Origin: CAYVVD01 sp964454975
Lineage (GTDB): Bacteria; Bacteroidota; Ignavibacteria; Kapaibacteriales; UBA2268
Assembly (NCBI GenBank): GCA_964454975.1
Contig: CAYVVD010000007.1
Span: 1 to 64,000 of the forward strand
Direction: 5' to 3'
Length of the DNA: 64,000 bases
The notes beneath the pieces are model-generated. The model searched no databases, was not told where the DNA came from, and worked only from the letters and a program-made list of their open reading frames with translations. A program made the position numbers and the translations under genes. Shown piece by piece: positions 10,180 to 19,417 of the stretch (the first letter of the stretch is position 1; each line of letters starts with the position of its first letter).

Positions 10180-12096
10180 ATGAGAAAAGTACTAATGTTT
10201 GCTGTTGCTGCTGCATTTATCGTAGGGCTTGCGATTGATGTTCAGAAGGCTTCAGCACAGGTCTATTCCGACTTTGAAGACGGTGTGACCATACGCACTA
10301 ACGCTCCTTACGAAGAACTTTCTTTCCTTAAAGAAGTGATTCAACCTGGAGACTTTTACCTGAAGCCCCAAGTTAACGTCATGGACAATGACGATGGATA
10401 CTCACTTATTGACATAGGATTTGACTTTGAGTTCAACGGTGAAGTTTACAACCAGGTATGGGTTTATATCAATGGTTTGATTTCATTCAGCGAACCATTG
10501 CTGACCCGTGCAGATGAGCCAAAAGGTTTGTTCATTGCTGAACCTTCAACATACCCGCGTAATGTGGTTGCTCCTTACTGGGGAGACCATTATTTAAGAT
10601 TGGACGATGAAAAGTTCGACGGATGGATGCCTTCTGAGATTTCATATCTACACGAACCAAATAATCCGGATGGCGAAGTTCTTACAATCCAGTGGAAGAA
10701 TCTGAATATCAATGACAAGACTGTAAGGTCAAGCGTTGGTAACTTCCAGGTTAAACTTTATAAATCACAGGATGAAAATACAGCTCAGGGCAATATTGAA
10801 TTTTGCTATGGTCCGGTTGGCGGAAACCCGTTTACTAATCTAAATGAAGTTATTACTCGAAGCTCTTCTGTCGGTATCAAAGGCGAAGAAAACGGCCTTA
10901 ACCCGGGTGAAGCTGATTATCTGAACGGTCTCTTCTTCAACGAAGAAACAATCTATGCAGCTACAAACGATACTAATAATACTGACAAGAAAGTTTACAC
11001 TAATCTTTGGCCTCCGTCAGGCGCTACTGACAACAGGATTCTCTTTGACGCATTTACTGTTATCAATATCGAAGAGTGGTGGGGCGATGGCGACGTCGAC
11101 TTTTCAAAGACTGAAGGACAGCGCCATTTCAATATGCCGCAAAATCGCTTTGTCACTATCAATGACGTAAGGCTTATTATGCGTGCTGTTGCAACGGATG
11201 TACCGCTTGACAGTATCAGGCGCCGCGCTGCTTATCATGGTGACGTTAACCATAACGGCCGATTCTACTATGACAACCTGGGTATTCGTACAGATATTCC
11301 TTGGAGAGATTTGCAGTATTGGGAAAATCTTCCTAACGGTGTTAGCTCTATTAAGAGGATTTTCTACCAGGCAACATCATATGACGCATCGTTGATTCTG
11401 CACTACCTTGGTGGTCGTATTCCTGAACTGCCATGGATCTATGACGACTTCCCGCAGTATGGAAAAATTGTTCCAGAAGAGCAGAAAGCTAATGGTATTA
11501 AACTTGGTGAAGCAACTCTTATCTCTGGAGGTATCTACCAGGTGCCTGTTTACCTGAACGGTAACTTTAACGGCCCGGTATCAGGTAAATTTGATATCAA
11601 TGCAGAGATCACAGGTGTAACAACTACTAACAGTAGTGATTTCTTCCTTGCATCAGAATTTACGACAAACAGAGTTGTCCTTGCAGGTTCAGGTGAGTTT
11701 TCTTACAACGAGCCAATTGCATACATCAATGTTTCAACAGACAAGAATACGATATCATTCGACAACATTGTTTACAACGACCGTAACACCGGCTCGATTA
11801 AAGTCCAGACCGGCGAAGCTGTTGAAAGTATTCTTTCTAATTCTCCGAACCCGTTTGTTACAAGTACAGTTATTAACGTAACTGTTCCTGAAGAAGGCCA
11901 GTACGAGATCGCTATTTTCGATGTTCTCGGAAATAAGATTAAAACAATTTTAAGTGGCAATCTCCAGGCTAAAACTCATACCTTTAACTGGGATGGTGTT
12001 GGTGATAACGGTATTGAAGTTGAATCCGGCGTTTATATTTATAAGCTGACCGGTGATGGTATCTCCGTTTCGGAGAAGATGATTCTGAACAAATAA
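10180..12096 (+). CDS. secreted protein with dockerin-like and cohesin-like segments, T9SS tail
   Basis: A 638-residue protein. ATG 10180 follows a GGAG site, and a signal peptide ends near ASAQ (residue 27). Residues about 60-150 (GFDFEFNGEVYNQVWVYING ... VAPYWGD) look like a nidogen-type or lectin-like beta domain. Residues about 300-410 contain calcium-loop-like GDGDVDFSK and GDVNHNGRF segments with NDVRLIMRAV and YDASLILHYLGG helices, the layout of a dockerin. A beta-rich segment resembling a cohesin fold lies at about 430-545. The last 85 residues (NSPNPFVTSTVINVTVPEEG ... GVYIYKLTG) are a clear T9SS sorting domain. Dockerin and cohesin are judged by eye and could be diverged. Confidence 0.75.
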   Translation: MRKVLMFAVAAAFIVGLAIDVQKASAQVYSDFEDGVTIRTNAPYEELSFLKEVIQPGDFYLKPQVNVMDNDDGYSLIDIGFDFEFNGEVYNQVWVYINGLISFSEPLLTRADEPKGLFIAEPSTYPRNVVAPYWGDHYLRLDDEKFDGWMPSEISYLHEPNNPDGEVLTIQWKNLNINDKTVRSSVGNFQVKLYKSQDENTAQGNIEFCYGPVGGNPFTNLNEVITRSSSVGIKGEENGLNPGEADYLNGLFFNEETIYAATNDTNNTDKKVYTNLWPPSGATDNRILFDAFTVINIEEWWGDGDVDFSKTEGQRHFNMPQNRFVTINDVRLIMRAVATDVPLDSIRRRAAYHGDVNHNGRFYYDNLGIRTDIPWRDLQYWENLPNGVSSIKRIFYQATSYDASLILHYLGGRIPELPWIYDDFPQYGKIVPEEQKANGIKLGEATLISGGIYQVPVYLNGNFNGPVSGKFDINAEITGVTTTNSSDFFLASEFTTNRVVLAGSGEFSYNEPIAYINVSTDKNTISFDNIVYNDRNTGSIKVQTGEAVESILSNSPNPFVTSTVINVTVPEEGQYEIAIFDVLGNKIKTILSGNLQAKTHTFNWDGVGDNGIEVESGVYIYKLTGDGISVSEKMILNK

Positions 12097-12101
12097 GTTC
12101 A

Positions 12102-13304
12102 TTGAATGAATTGATTCGAAATATTACCGTAATTCTCGTGCTGCTGTCCTGCTTGGGCAGCAGCCGGATAACGGTGATGGCTAAAGATGTAACCGCAAGT
12201 CTCATAAGCCAGAGGGTTATTGATGTCTGTGGGGACAAACGTGATGTAATTATCACAATTAGCCTTGGAACTGAAATAAAACAGAGCGACTCGCTTTTTG
12301 GGTTTGATTTCGAGGCGAGGTTTGATTCAACAAAATTCAGATTCCACACATTGCTAAGGTCAAATACTTTGGCTGAGTTCCTTGAAATAGCAGAGCTTAA
12401 TCCTTTCAATAGTAAAGGATTAATAACAGGATTTGCAGGAAATATTAATTTTTATAAACCACCTGCATTCAGCATTGACGGAAGAAAAGACCTGATTGCA
12501 TTTGCAGGTACTTATATCGGCCCTTTGTGTCCGGATGAAAGTATTATCGAATTTGACTTTATTGAGTTTACTGAAGAATTTAAACTTGATGTTGTTAATT
12601 ATGAAGATGCTACTGTAATAACGGAAGTATCGGATAAGCCGGATAGGTTATTGGCTGTAACACTAGAACCGGAACTGGTCTTCTTTGGCAAAAATGAACA
12701 TGAGAAAGAGGTCAAGGTCAAAGTCTCCGGCCCTGTTGAGAGCAAGCTGGAATATTTTAAGCTCGAAATTTCCGGTTTTACAGAAGATGTCATGCTGACA
12801 AGTGTAACTGAAAAGGATGGCTTTTCAAATGTTACCTGGCAGTATAATACTAACGGGGACAAAAAGGCAGTTTTTGATGTTGAAATTTCAGGTAATTATA
12901 TTGATAACGGCTTTTTCTCTTTTAATGTTCTTCGGCAAACAAAGGATACATTTGATATTGAACTCAGAGCAGAGCTGCTCGAAGTAAATAAATGTGCCTG
13001 TATATCACGATATAGCGACGATGTAACTGTATTGAGAGGAATGAAAGATTCGCTGGTTAATTCAGTTAAAGAAAATCTTTATTCTCCTGAATTAAGTTAT
13101 AATCCTGAAACGGGGGTGATAATCATTCCCCGGAATTTCCAAAAAATTGAAGTTTATGATGTGCATGGCAGGTTAATATATAGACAAAATGGTAATAACA
13201 ACGGCATTATTCGAACTGCCGGTTTTCCAAAAGGGATTTACATTGTGATGATTTATGAATCAACTTCGGAAGTAAATAGAATTATTTTAAATAATAGTAT
13301 TTAG
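12102..13304 (+). CDS. secreted cohesin-like protein, probable sorting tail
   Basis: About 400 residues, starting 5 nt after the previous stop, so probably co-transcribed. No strong ribosome-binding site is visible; TTG 12102 or TTG 12111 would both keep the hydrophobic signal segment (ITVILVLLSCLGSSRITVMA). Residues about 25-180 (SLFGFDFEARFDSTKFRF ... LIAFAGTYIGPLC) resemble a cohesin-type beta-sandwich, where a field-of-view strand and a later hydrophobic strand bracket the domain. The end (KIEVYDVHGRLIYRQ ... FPKGIYIVMI) resembles a short T9SS sorting domain but lacks the usual xxPNPxx entry. It differs from its neighbours in that weaker tail and in its poor start signal. Confidence 0.65.
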   Translation: MNELIRNITVILVLLSCLGSSRITVMAKDVTASLISQRVIDVCGDKRDVIITISLGTEIKQSDSLFGFDFEARFDSTKFRFHTLLRSNTLAEFLEIAELNPFNSKGLITGFAGNINFYKPPAFSIDGRKDLIAFAGTYIGPLCPDESIIEFDFIEFTEEFKLDVVNYEDATVITEVSDKPDRLLAVTLEPELVFFGKNEHEKEVKVKVSGPVESKLEYFKLEISGFTEDVMLTSVTEKDGFSNVTWQYNTNGDKKAVFDVEISGNYIDNGFFSFNVLRQTKDTFDIELRAELLEVNKCACISRYSDDVTVLRGMKDSLVNSVKENLYSPELSYNPETGVIIIPRNFQKIEVYDVHGRLIYRQNGNNNGIIRTAGFPKGIYIVMIYESTSEVNRIILNNSI

Positions 13305-13328
13305 TTTAATAATCTTAAAGGAGTCCTT

Positions 13329-16300
13329 ATGATTAACTTAACTCTACGAAGCAAGGGCTTTCAGATACTGTTCGGACTGGCGATTGTATTTTGCCTTTTC
13401 GCAACAGTAACTGAGACAAAAGCCGTTAAGCCGGACATTCCTTACCTGAGTTTAACAGGTACAGATGGAGGCTACGACGACAATTGGTATCCTGACGGAA
13501 GGATTTGGCTTCCACCTTCAGCTAATGGAGACAGGGAATTTCTTCTTCCGGTTTTCATTGATAACCGTTGGTATACAGATTCGGTAAACTTTCCTCAGTA
13601 CAAAGCTGACCCGATTTACAGCTTCCAGTTCAAGGTGCTGTACGATTCATCAGCGTTGAGGGCTATTGGTGTGCAGAAAACACATCCGATTACGGAAGAG
13701 CATTTCGACCAGTTTGGTTGGGATCCTCTGTTTGAGTGGTATGAGCCCCTTGGACAAAGGTTTAACATTAGTTGGGATGACAGACGTGATTTCAGCTACA
13801 GGACGATACTGAACCCTGATCTGCCCAGGCAGGACTATGAAAGGGGACGCGGTGTCACCATTACTGGTACATCCAGTAAGCCATTGCCTGTTACCAGCAC
13901 TGATGGTACAAGAGAATGGAAGGTATTGCTTTATGTCAAGTTCCGCGTTGTTCCTACAATTGGTACAGGAATTGGTGTAGCAGGTAACACTCCCATTATT
14001 ATTTCAAATGATACAATCAGGTATAACGACCTTATTGTAACAAAGAACGCGCCTTTCGAGAACCAGCGTGCTTATGATGACAATGTTCAGGAGGATTATA
14101 ACGATCCTACAACATTTACTGGCATTGAAGGTATGACAAACGAAGACAAACCGGTTCCGAATCAGGTTGAACCTGTTCGCCCGGGTACTATCTATTTGAG
14201 AATTATGGATGAATTGCCGGAGTTCCATTTCGAACTTAACCGCGGTATTGGCTCACAGCCTCCGTTGTTCAGGCTTGATGATGACCTTTGGAACATGATT
14301 GATCCAATTACTCTTGATTCAAACTCATTCGACCCGATTTTTGGTCTGCGTACTATCCAGGTAATAAATAGTACTTCAACATCGAGGATGAATGATGTAA
14401 TTATCGAGTCGAATGCTCCATGGTTACTGTTCCGTACTGTACCGGTAGGTACTAACTCAAAACAGCCTAACCCGATTAACAGGCTTACCCGCGCCGGCAG
14501 GATTAACTATATGGATAATGGTATCCTTGGAAATGATGCTATCAAAGATCCAAGGGACAACGCTACCAATCCTGATGGAGAAGTGCATCTCGAAATCGCC
14601 TGTGACCCATCAGAGTTAAACCTTGGTGATACTGAAGATGACCCTGAAAAAACAGGTGTCTATGTTGGATACATTACCTTCCAGTCACCATTTGCAGAAG
14701 TTAGCCCCGTAAGGCTCAGGGTTACATTTATTTACTTCAGGAATCCTCTTGAGGGCAACAGAGCCGGTTCTATTCCGGGTATTGAACTTTTCATCCGAAA
14801 CTCTAGTGGCCAGGATGGCGATAAAGTTAACTTGGTATTTGGTACAGGGCACAGGGCAACAGATAATGTTGACACTCTCTTTGGTGAGCATGCCTATGAC
14901 TTCCCAATTAACGGTTTCGGCGCACGTTTCTTCCCGCTGGACAAGGATGGTAACCACCTGACACTATACGGACTTGGTGATTTCAATGCCAATGATGAAG
15001 AAAACCGTACTGTTTCCCGCGATATCCGAAGCAACAGGGATACACTTGAATCAATTATTTATCTTGTCAGGTTTGATGCCAATGGCGACCAAAACTATCC
15101 AATTGTTATTGAATGGGATATTCTTGACTTCCCGGATGGTTCTGAATTGTTCATCAGGGATACATTGAATGGCCAGTTGTTCCCGGCAGTAAATATGCGC
15201 GAAGCAACTGTAATTGGTACAACCAGGCGTTCTTTCATTATCCAGGATCCGAATATTACATCTTTCATAATTGAATACACATTGCCGAAAGTTATCGAAT
15301 ATCTTGACGAATTTGGCAACCCGATAATTAAGAAAGGCTGGAATCTTCTCTCATTGCCGGTTAAACCTACAAATACATTGTATACTGAAGTTTATGAAAA
15401 TGCAATCAACCGTCCTTACTATTTCTCACAGAACCAGTATCAGGACGTTGACCTTCTCCAGGAAGGTGTTGGTTACTTCATTAAATATGGTGACCTCATT
15501 GACACAAGATTTGCAGGTACTTACATCGGTGAAATATCACTCCAGAGAAGAAATGCTCCGAGGTTGTATCCGGGTGATGCAGACAATGGTGGATGGAACA
15601 CAATCGGCGCTTGCTCAACTCCACTGAATATTGAAGAAATTGATTTTGACCTCTTCAACGGTGAACAGCCTACTCTATCATACGTCAAGAGTTTTGGTGT
15701 ATGGGGCTATACAACTGACCGTGGTTACAAAGAGGTTTCAGAGCTTATGCCGGGTCTTGGCTACTGGATTAAGGTCGATAATAACGGCTACTTACGTCTT
15801 ATCGCACCGCGCAACATTCGCCAGAATGTTCCGGCTAACAGCTTTATTGAAAAACAACAGTTTCTTGCTAACAGCATTAAAATCAATGTGATGGACAATG
15901 CACAGCACAATGGAACTATCTACATGACAAACAATGATAACGCTATGCTTGATTATTATGAGCTCCCACCGGCACCTCCGGCAGGACTCTTCGACATACG
16001 TTATCTCGACAACAAAATAATCAGCAACGAAAACGAGTCTGTATTTAACTTGCAGGGAGTACGCTATCCGCTTACCATATCAATGGAAAACACCGATGCA
16101 GAGTACATCTTTACTGACGCTATCACAGGTAAAGAGCTTGGTGTTATCAGCCCGGTATCCGGAAACAGCTTTGACATTCTCGGCGAAACTTCAAACAGGA
16201 TTATGGTAGAAAGGCTTGAGTCTCTCGAAACAGGTGTTTATCCGAACCCTGTAAACGAGAACTCAAGACTGGTTTATTCAATCCCTGCCGAAGGTTTTGC

Positions 16301-16478
16301 TAAAGTTGCTCTCTATGATGAACTTGGTAACGAAGTGATGATTATTGCTTCCGGTAACATGAACGCAGGAGTATTCGAAGCAGATCTTGATGCTTCAGAA
16401 CTCCGCAGTGGCAACTACTTCATCAAAGTAGCTTCTGGAAACTTCAATGAAGTAATCAAGGTTACTGTAATCAAGTAA
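13329..16478 (+). CDS. large secreted protein with T9SS sorting domain
   Basis: A 1049-residue protein. ATG 13329 is preceded by AAAGGAG at good spacing, and a signal peptide lies in residues 1-33. The N-terminal region (YSFQFKVLYDSSALRAIGV ... WKVLLYVKFRVV) looks cohesin-like. Residues about 650-840 contain two segments of the GWNLLSLPV / GLGYWIKV type often found in T9SS cargo. The last 80 residues (GVYPNPVNENSRLVYSIP ... LRSGNYFIKVASG) form a T9SS type A sorting domain. No catalytic motif was recognised. It sits 24 nt after the previous gene in the same orientation and is probably a structural or binding component of the cell surface. Confidence 0.8.
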   Translation: MINLTLRSKGFQILFGLAIVFCLFATVTETKAVKPDIPYLSLTGTDGGYDDNWYPDGRIWLPPSANGDREFLLPVFIDNRWYTDSVNFPQYKADPIYSFQFKVLYDSSALRAIGVQKTHPITEEHFDQFGWDPLFEWYEPLGQRFNISWDDRRDFSYRTILNPDLPRQDYERGRGVTITGTSSKPLPVTSTDGTREWKVLLYVKFRVVPTIGTGIGVAGNTPIIISNDTIRYNDLIVTKNAPFENQRAYDDNVQEDYNDPTTFTGIEGMTNEDKPVPNQVEPVRPGTIYLRIMDELPEFHFELNRGIGSQPPLFRLDDDLWNMIDPITLDSNSFDPIFGLRTIQVINSTSTSRMNDVIIESNAPWLLFRTVPVGTNSKQPNPINRLTRAGRINYMDNGILGNDAIKDPRDNATNPDGEVHLEIACDPSELNLGDTEDDPEKTGVYVGYITFQSPFAEVSPVRLRVTFIYFRNPLEGNRAGSIPGIELFIRNSSGQDGDKVNLVFGTGHRATDNVDTLFGEHAYDFPINGFGARFFPLDKDGNHLTLYGLGDFNANDEENRTVSRDIRSNRDTLESIIYLVRFDANGDQNYPIVIEWDILDFPDGSELFIRDTLNGQLFPAVNMREATVIGTTRRSFIIQDPNITSFIIEYTLPKVIEYLDEFGNPIIKKGWNLLSLPVKPTNTLYTEVYENAINRPYYFSQNQYQDVDLLQEGVGYFIKYGDLIDTRFAGTYIGEISLQRRNAPRLYPGDADNGGWNTIGACSTPLNIEEIDFDLFNGEQPTLSYVKSFGVWGYTTDRGYKEVSELMPGLGYWIKVDNNGYLRLIAPRNIRQNVPANSFIEKQQFLANSIKINVMDNAQHNGTIYMTNNDNAMLDYYELPPAPPAGLFDIRYLDNKIISNENESVFNLQGVRYPLTISMENTDAEYIFTDAITGKELGVISPVSGNSFDILGETSNRIMVERLESLETGVYPNPVNENSRLVYSIPAEGFAKVALYDELGNEVMIIASGNMNAGVFEADLDASELRSGNYFIKVASGNFNEVIKVTVIK

Positions 16479-16501
16479 TCCTTTTTTAGGACGCATTTTT
16501 C

Positions 16502-16532
16502 AAATGGGCAGCAATTTTATTGTTGCCCATTT
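16502..16532 (+). terminator. Rho-independent terminator
   Basis: AAATGGGCA pairs with TGCCCATTT; the stem extends inward through CAAT/ATTG after one mismatch, and GTTTTAT follows. It lies 23 nt after the stop of the large secreted protein and separates it from the next gene. Confidence 0.75.
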
Positions 16533-16574
16533 GTTTTATAAATAAGACATGGTTTTACTAATACCTGAATAAAA

Positions 16575-17336
16575 ATGAGAACTAAATTACTGGTATTTCT
16601 GATTGCAGTATGCACATCTAACGCATTTGATTATTACCGTATTGTGGTTAATATCAATGGCGACGTTGGCGGTCAGATTGACAATCTTGCTTTTGGGATT
16701 GACAATGCTGCTACATATTATATTGATGAAGACCTTGGCGAACGCGAATTACCTCCATTCCCGCCTCCCGGTGGTACGCTTTATGGTGTTTTTATATTAG
16801 AACACCCGGATACAAAAGAGGAGATTTGGTCATACAAAGATTACAGGCCAGTTTCACAAAATTCGAAATTTTATGAAGAATATGAATTACGCTGGTGGTG
16901 GGGGAAAAATAATGAGCTGACTTTTGACTGGGGGAAACTGGGAGCTGAACTCGACTCAGCTCGTTTTGAGTACACTATTGCGGATGTTGTGATCTTTTCC
17001 GTTGATATGAAAGAACAGCAGACATTCACTATGGACAATATCAGCTGGGGCAAAGGCATTTTTAAGATGTGGTTCTCAAGAGTAACGAATGTCGAGGAAG
17101 AACAAGCAGGTGGAATTTTAATCAGCCCGAATCCCGCCGACGAATATATAACAATTTCAAATATTGAACTTACCGGAAACTTGAGAATATTATCTCTCGA
17201 AGGTGTCGTACTAAAAGAAATTACCTCACCAAATTACGAACAGATAATTGTCTCCGATCTTGCTAAAGGCATTTATTTCCTTGAAATAACTGGCAAGTCC
17301 CAAAAGAAATATTATAGGAAATTTATTAAATTGTAA
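16575..17336 (+). CDS. small secreted protein with T9SS sorting domain
   Basis: A 253-residue protein with a short signal peptide (MRTKLLVFLIAVCTSNA). The body of about 150 residues is rich in Asp, Glu and aromatic residues and was not assigned to a family. Residues about 178-253 (ILISPNPADEYITISNIE ... LAKGIYFLEITG ... KFIKL) are a T9SS type A sorting domain, so it should cross the outer membrane by that route. ATG 16575 has only a weak upstream purine stretch. The gene lies between a terminator and the repeat-bearing glycosyltransferase, so it may be a single-gene unit. Confidence 0.8.
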   Translation: MRTKLLVFLIAVCTSNAFDYYRIVVNINGDVGGQIDNLAFGIDNAATYYIDEDLGERELPPFPPPGGTLYGVFILEHPDTKEEIWSYKDYRPVSQNSKFYEEYELRWWWGKNNELTFDWGKLGAELDSARFEYTIADVVIFSVDMKEQQTFTMDNISWGKGIFKMWFSRVTNVEEEQAGGILISPNPADEYITISNIELTGNLRILSLEGVVLKEITSPNYEQIIVSDLAKGIYFLEITGKSQKKYYRKFIKL

Positions 17337-17391
17337 TTTTATGGCTGTATATGTGTTTTTAATATACCGCCTGGTATAACAAGGAAAAATC

Positions 17392-18664
17392 TTGGCAGAA
17401 AAGAAAGAAAGCACCGGCAGAAGACCACGGGTAGATAACAAACAATCCGGATCTGATAACAGGCAATCCGGACCTGATAACAGGCAATCCGGACCTGATA
17501 ACAGGCAATCCGGACCTGATAACAGGCANNNNNNNNNNNNNNNNNNNNNNNNNNNNNNNNNNNNNNNNNNNNNNNNNNNNNNNNNNNNNNNNNNNNNNNN
17601 NNNNNNNNNNNNNNNNNNNNNNNNNNNNTGATAACAGGCGATCAGCACCTGATAACAGGCGATCAGCACCTGATAACAGGCGATCAGCACCTGATAACAG
17701 GCGAAGGGGAATGCCGCCCAAAAGAGTTGGCGGCGGCCCTTACATTTCTATTGTTATACCCCTTCTGAACGAGGAGGAATCACTTCCTGAATTATCGCTT
17801 AAAATTGAAGCCGAAATGAAAGGAATGAAGCTGGAAAGCTACGAGATTATTTTTATTGACGACGGTTCCACAGACAAGTCTTACGACATGATAAAGCAGA
17901 TTAACAACAGGAACAAAAGGTTCAAGGCTATTCGCTTCAGAAGAAACTACGGTAAGTCTGCTGCACTTGCTGTTGGATTCCAGAAGGCAAGAGGGGAAAT
18001 AATTATTACAATGGATGCTGATCTCCAGGACGATCCTGCTGAAATAAAAAATCTGCTCGGCAAATTAAACGAAGGATTCGACCTCGTTTCCGGATGGAAG
18101 AAAAAGAGGAGGGACCCATTCAACAAAACTTTCCCTTCAAAGCTTTTTAATTTAGTCGTTTCAATGGCAAGCGGGATAAAATTGCATGATTTTAACTGCG
18201 GTCTTAAAGCTTATAAGAACCAGGTTATAAAGAATCTGGATGTGTATGGTGAGATGCATCGCTATATCCCTGCTTTGGCGCACATGAAGGGATTCAAAGT
18301 TATTGAGATACCGGTTGTTCATCATCCGAGGATTTACGGTAAGACAAAATTTGGTGCAATGAGATACCTCAATGGTTTTCTCGACCTCGTAACTGTCTTG
18401 TTTACTCATAAGTTCTTTAAACGTCCTCTACACTTCTTTGGTGGTATAGGCTCTTTGATAGCCCTTGCAGGTTTTATTATTGACTTGGTTCTTTCGATTC
18501 AGTGGGCTATGGGAGAAACAGCATTGAGTAACAGGCCGTTGGCTCTTCTCGGCATCGGGATGATAATAGTAGGTGTGCAATTCTTTTCGATGGGCTTGAT
18601 CGGTGAAATGATTGTTAAAACCAACTCTGACAAGCATAAATATAGTATCAGGGAAACACTTTAA
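17392..18664 (+). CDS. family 2 glycosyltransferase (DPM1/GtrB-like) with heptapeptide-repeat N-terminal extension; contains assembly gap
   Basis: TTG 17392 is preceded by AAGGA and opens a frame of tandem 7-residue repeats (QSGPDNR before the gap, RSAPDNR after it). From GMPPKRV at 17711 the frame continues into a standard 300-residue GT2. The 100-N gap makes the two halves fall in different frames as written, but both flanks translate the repeat in the same DNR phase, so one open frame is likely and the N number is a placeholder. The catalytic domain shows DDGSTD, the metal-binding DADLQDDP and the HDFNCGLKAY segment; two C-terminal membrane helices follow. Such enzymes load or use polyprenyl-phosphate sugars for envelope glycans. 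The alternative start at ATG 17711 has a GGGGA too close to be a good ribosome-binding site. Confidence 0.75.
17420..17704 (+). repeat. 21-bp tandem repeat array interrupted by a 100-N gap
   Basis: The 21-bp unit (left form CAATCCGGACCTGATAACAGG) occurs about four times before the gap. A second form, differing at about five positions (CGATCAGCACCTGATAACAGG), occurs about three times after it. The unit length is a multiple of three and stop-free, so copy-number changes keep the frame, and the reverse strand also stays open. The assembler probably broke here because the array is longer than the reads. Copy number is unknown. Confidence 0.9.
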
Positions 18665-19416
18665 TGAATTACAGATATTTTAGAATAGCTTTTTTATTGC
18701 TTATTTCACTTTTGATGGTCTATAAAACTAGCGCCCAGCTTACTAAATCGAGCTACCGCATAGGGCTTGGGCTCTCGACAATGAAAATTGTTGGGGAAAA
18801 CCCGGGGTCTGTCCACATGATTCCGCCTATAGAAGAAGAGAATGGTGTTTACGGCGGAAGTTTCGACGGCGCTCAACCGGGAATTGAGCTTAGAATGACA
18901 CAATTGCTTGGTGAAACTGGTGACTTCAGGATACCTTATGGAATTATTTATTCTTTCTATACCGCTAACGAGAGATTTCCCGGTGGAAGAAGCCTTGAGC
19001 AACGATTAAGGCATTCCCTGAATATACTATCTTTTTATACAGGTGTGCATTGGGTATTTGTTAAGTTCCCGCTTGCTAACGCCAAAGCTTATCTTGGCTT
19101 TGAATCATTCAATTCCTTCGTCCACGATGTTGCATTGATTTATACCCGGGACGCTTTATTGACTGATAATGTGGAAAAATCCGTGATTAAAGACAAAGAT
19201 GCAGCTTTCAGGCTTGGCGGCCTGTTAAGAATAGGAATTGAAGGCGACATAGCCGAGAATTATGAAATTAACACCAGCTTTGGTTTTTCTCTTGCAAACC
19301 TACTGCTAAGGGATGACGAAAGGGGTGAACTCCTTACGATGCTTAAGCTCTATGACCAGCAAGAGTCATTTCTATATAATTTTAACTTTTCATTATTAGT
19401 TCAGTATCGATTATAG
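18664..19416 (+). CDS. predicted outer-membrane beta-barrel protein
   Basis: A 250-residue protein whose ATG overlaps the GT2 stop by one base (TAATG), so the two are translationally coupled. It has a signal peptide (residues 1-24, ending TSAQ) and alternating hydrophobic/polar strands with glycine turns (SYRIGLGLSTMKI, YEINTSFGFSLANLLL), ending in a strand with a terminal aromatic/Leu (FNFSLLVQYRL). That suggests a small porin-like barrel. No family was recognised. Its position between two glycosyltransferases hints at an envelope role. Confidence 0.6.
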   Translation: MNYRYFRIAFLLLISLLMVYKTSAQLTKSSYRIGLGLSTMKIVGENPGSVHMIPPIEEENGVYGGSFDGAQPGIELRMTQLLGETGDFRIPYGIIYSFYTANERFPGGRSLEQRLRHSLNILSFYTGVHWVFVKFPLANAKAYLGFESFNSFVHDVALIYTRDALLTDNVEKSVIKDKDAAFRLGGLLRIGIEGDIAENYEINTSFGFSLANLLLRDDERGELLTMLKLYDQQESFLYNFNFSLLVQYRL

Positions 19417-19417
19417 G

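Noticed and set aside
17420..17704. CRISPR array
   Set aside because: The 21-bp units are directly adjacent without spacers and encode in-frame peptide repeats.
17226..17721. Two long minus-strand frames over the 21-bp repeats
   Set aside because: They exist because the unit is stop-free in several frames; they have no start signal and are antisense to the GT2 gene.
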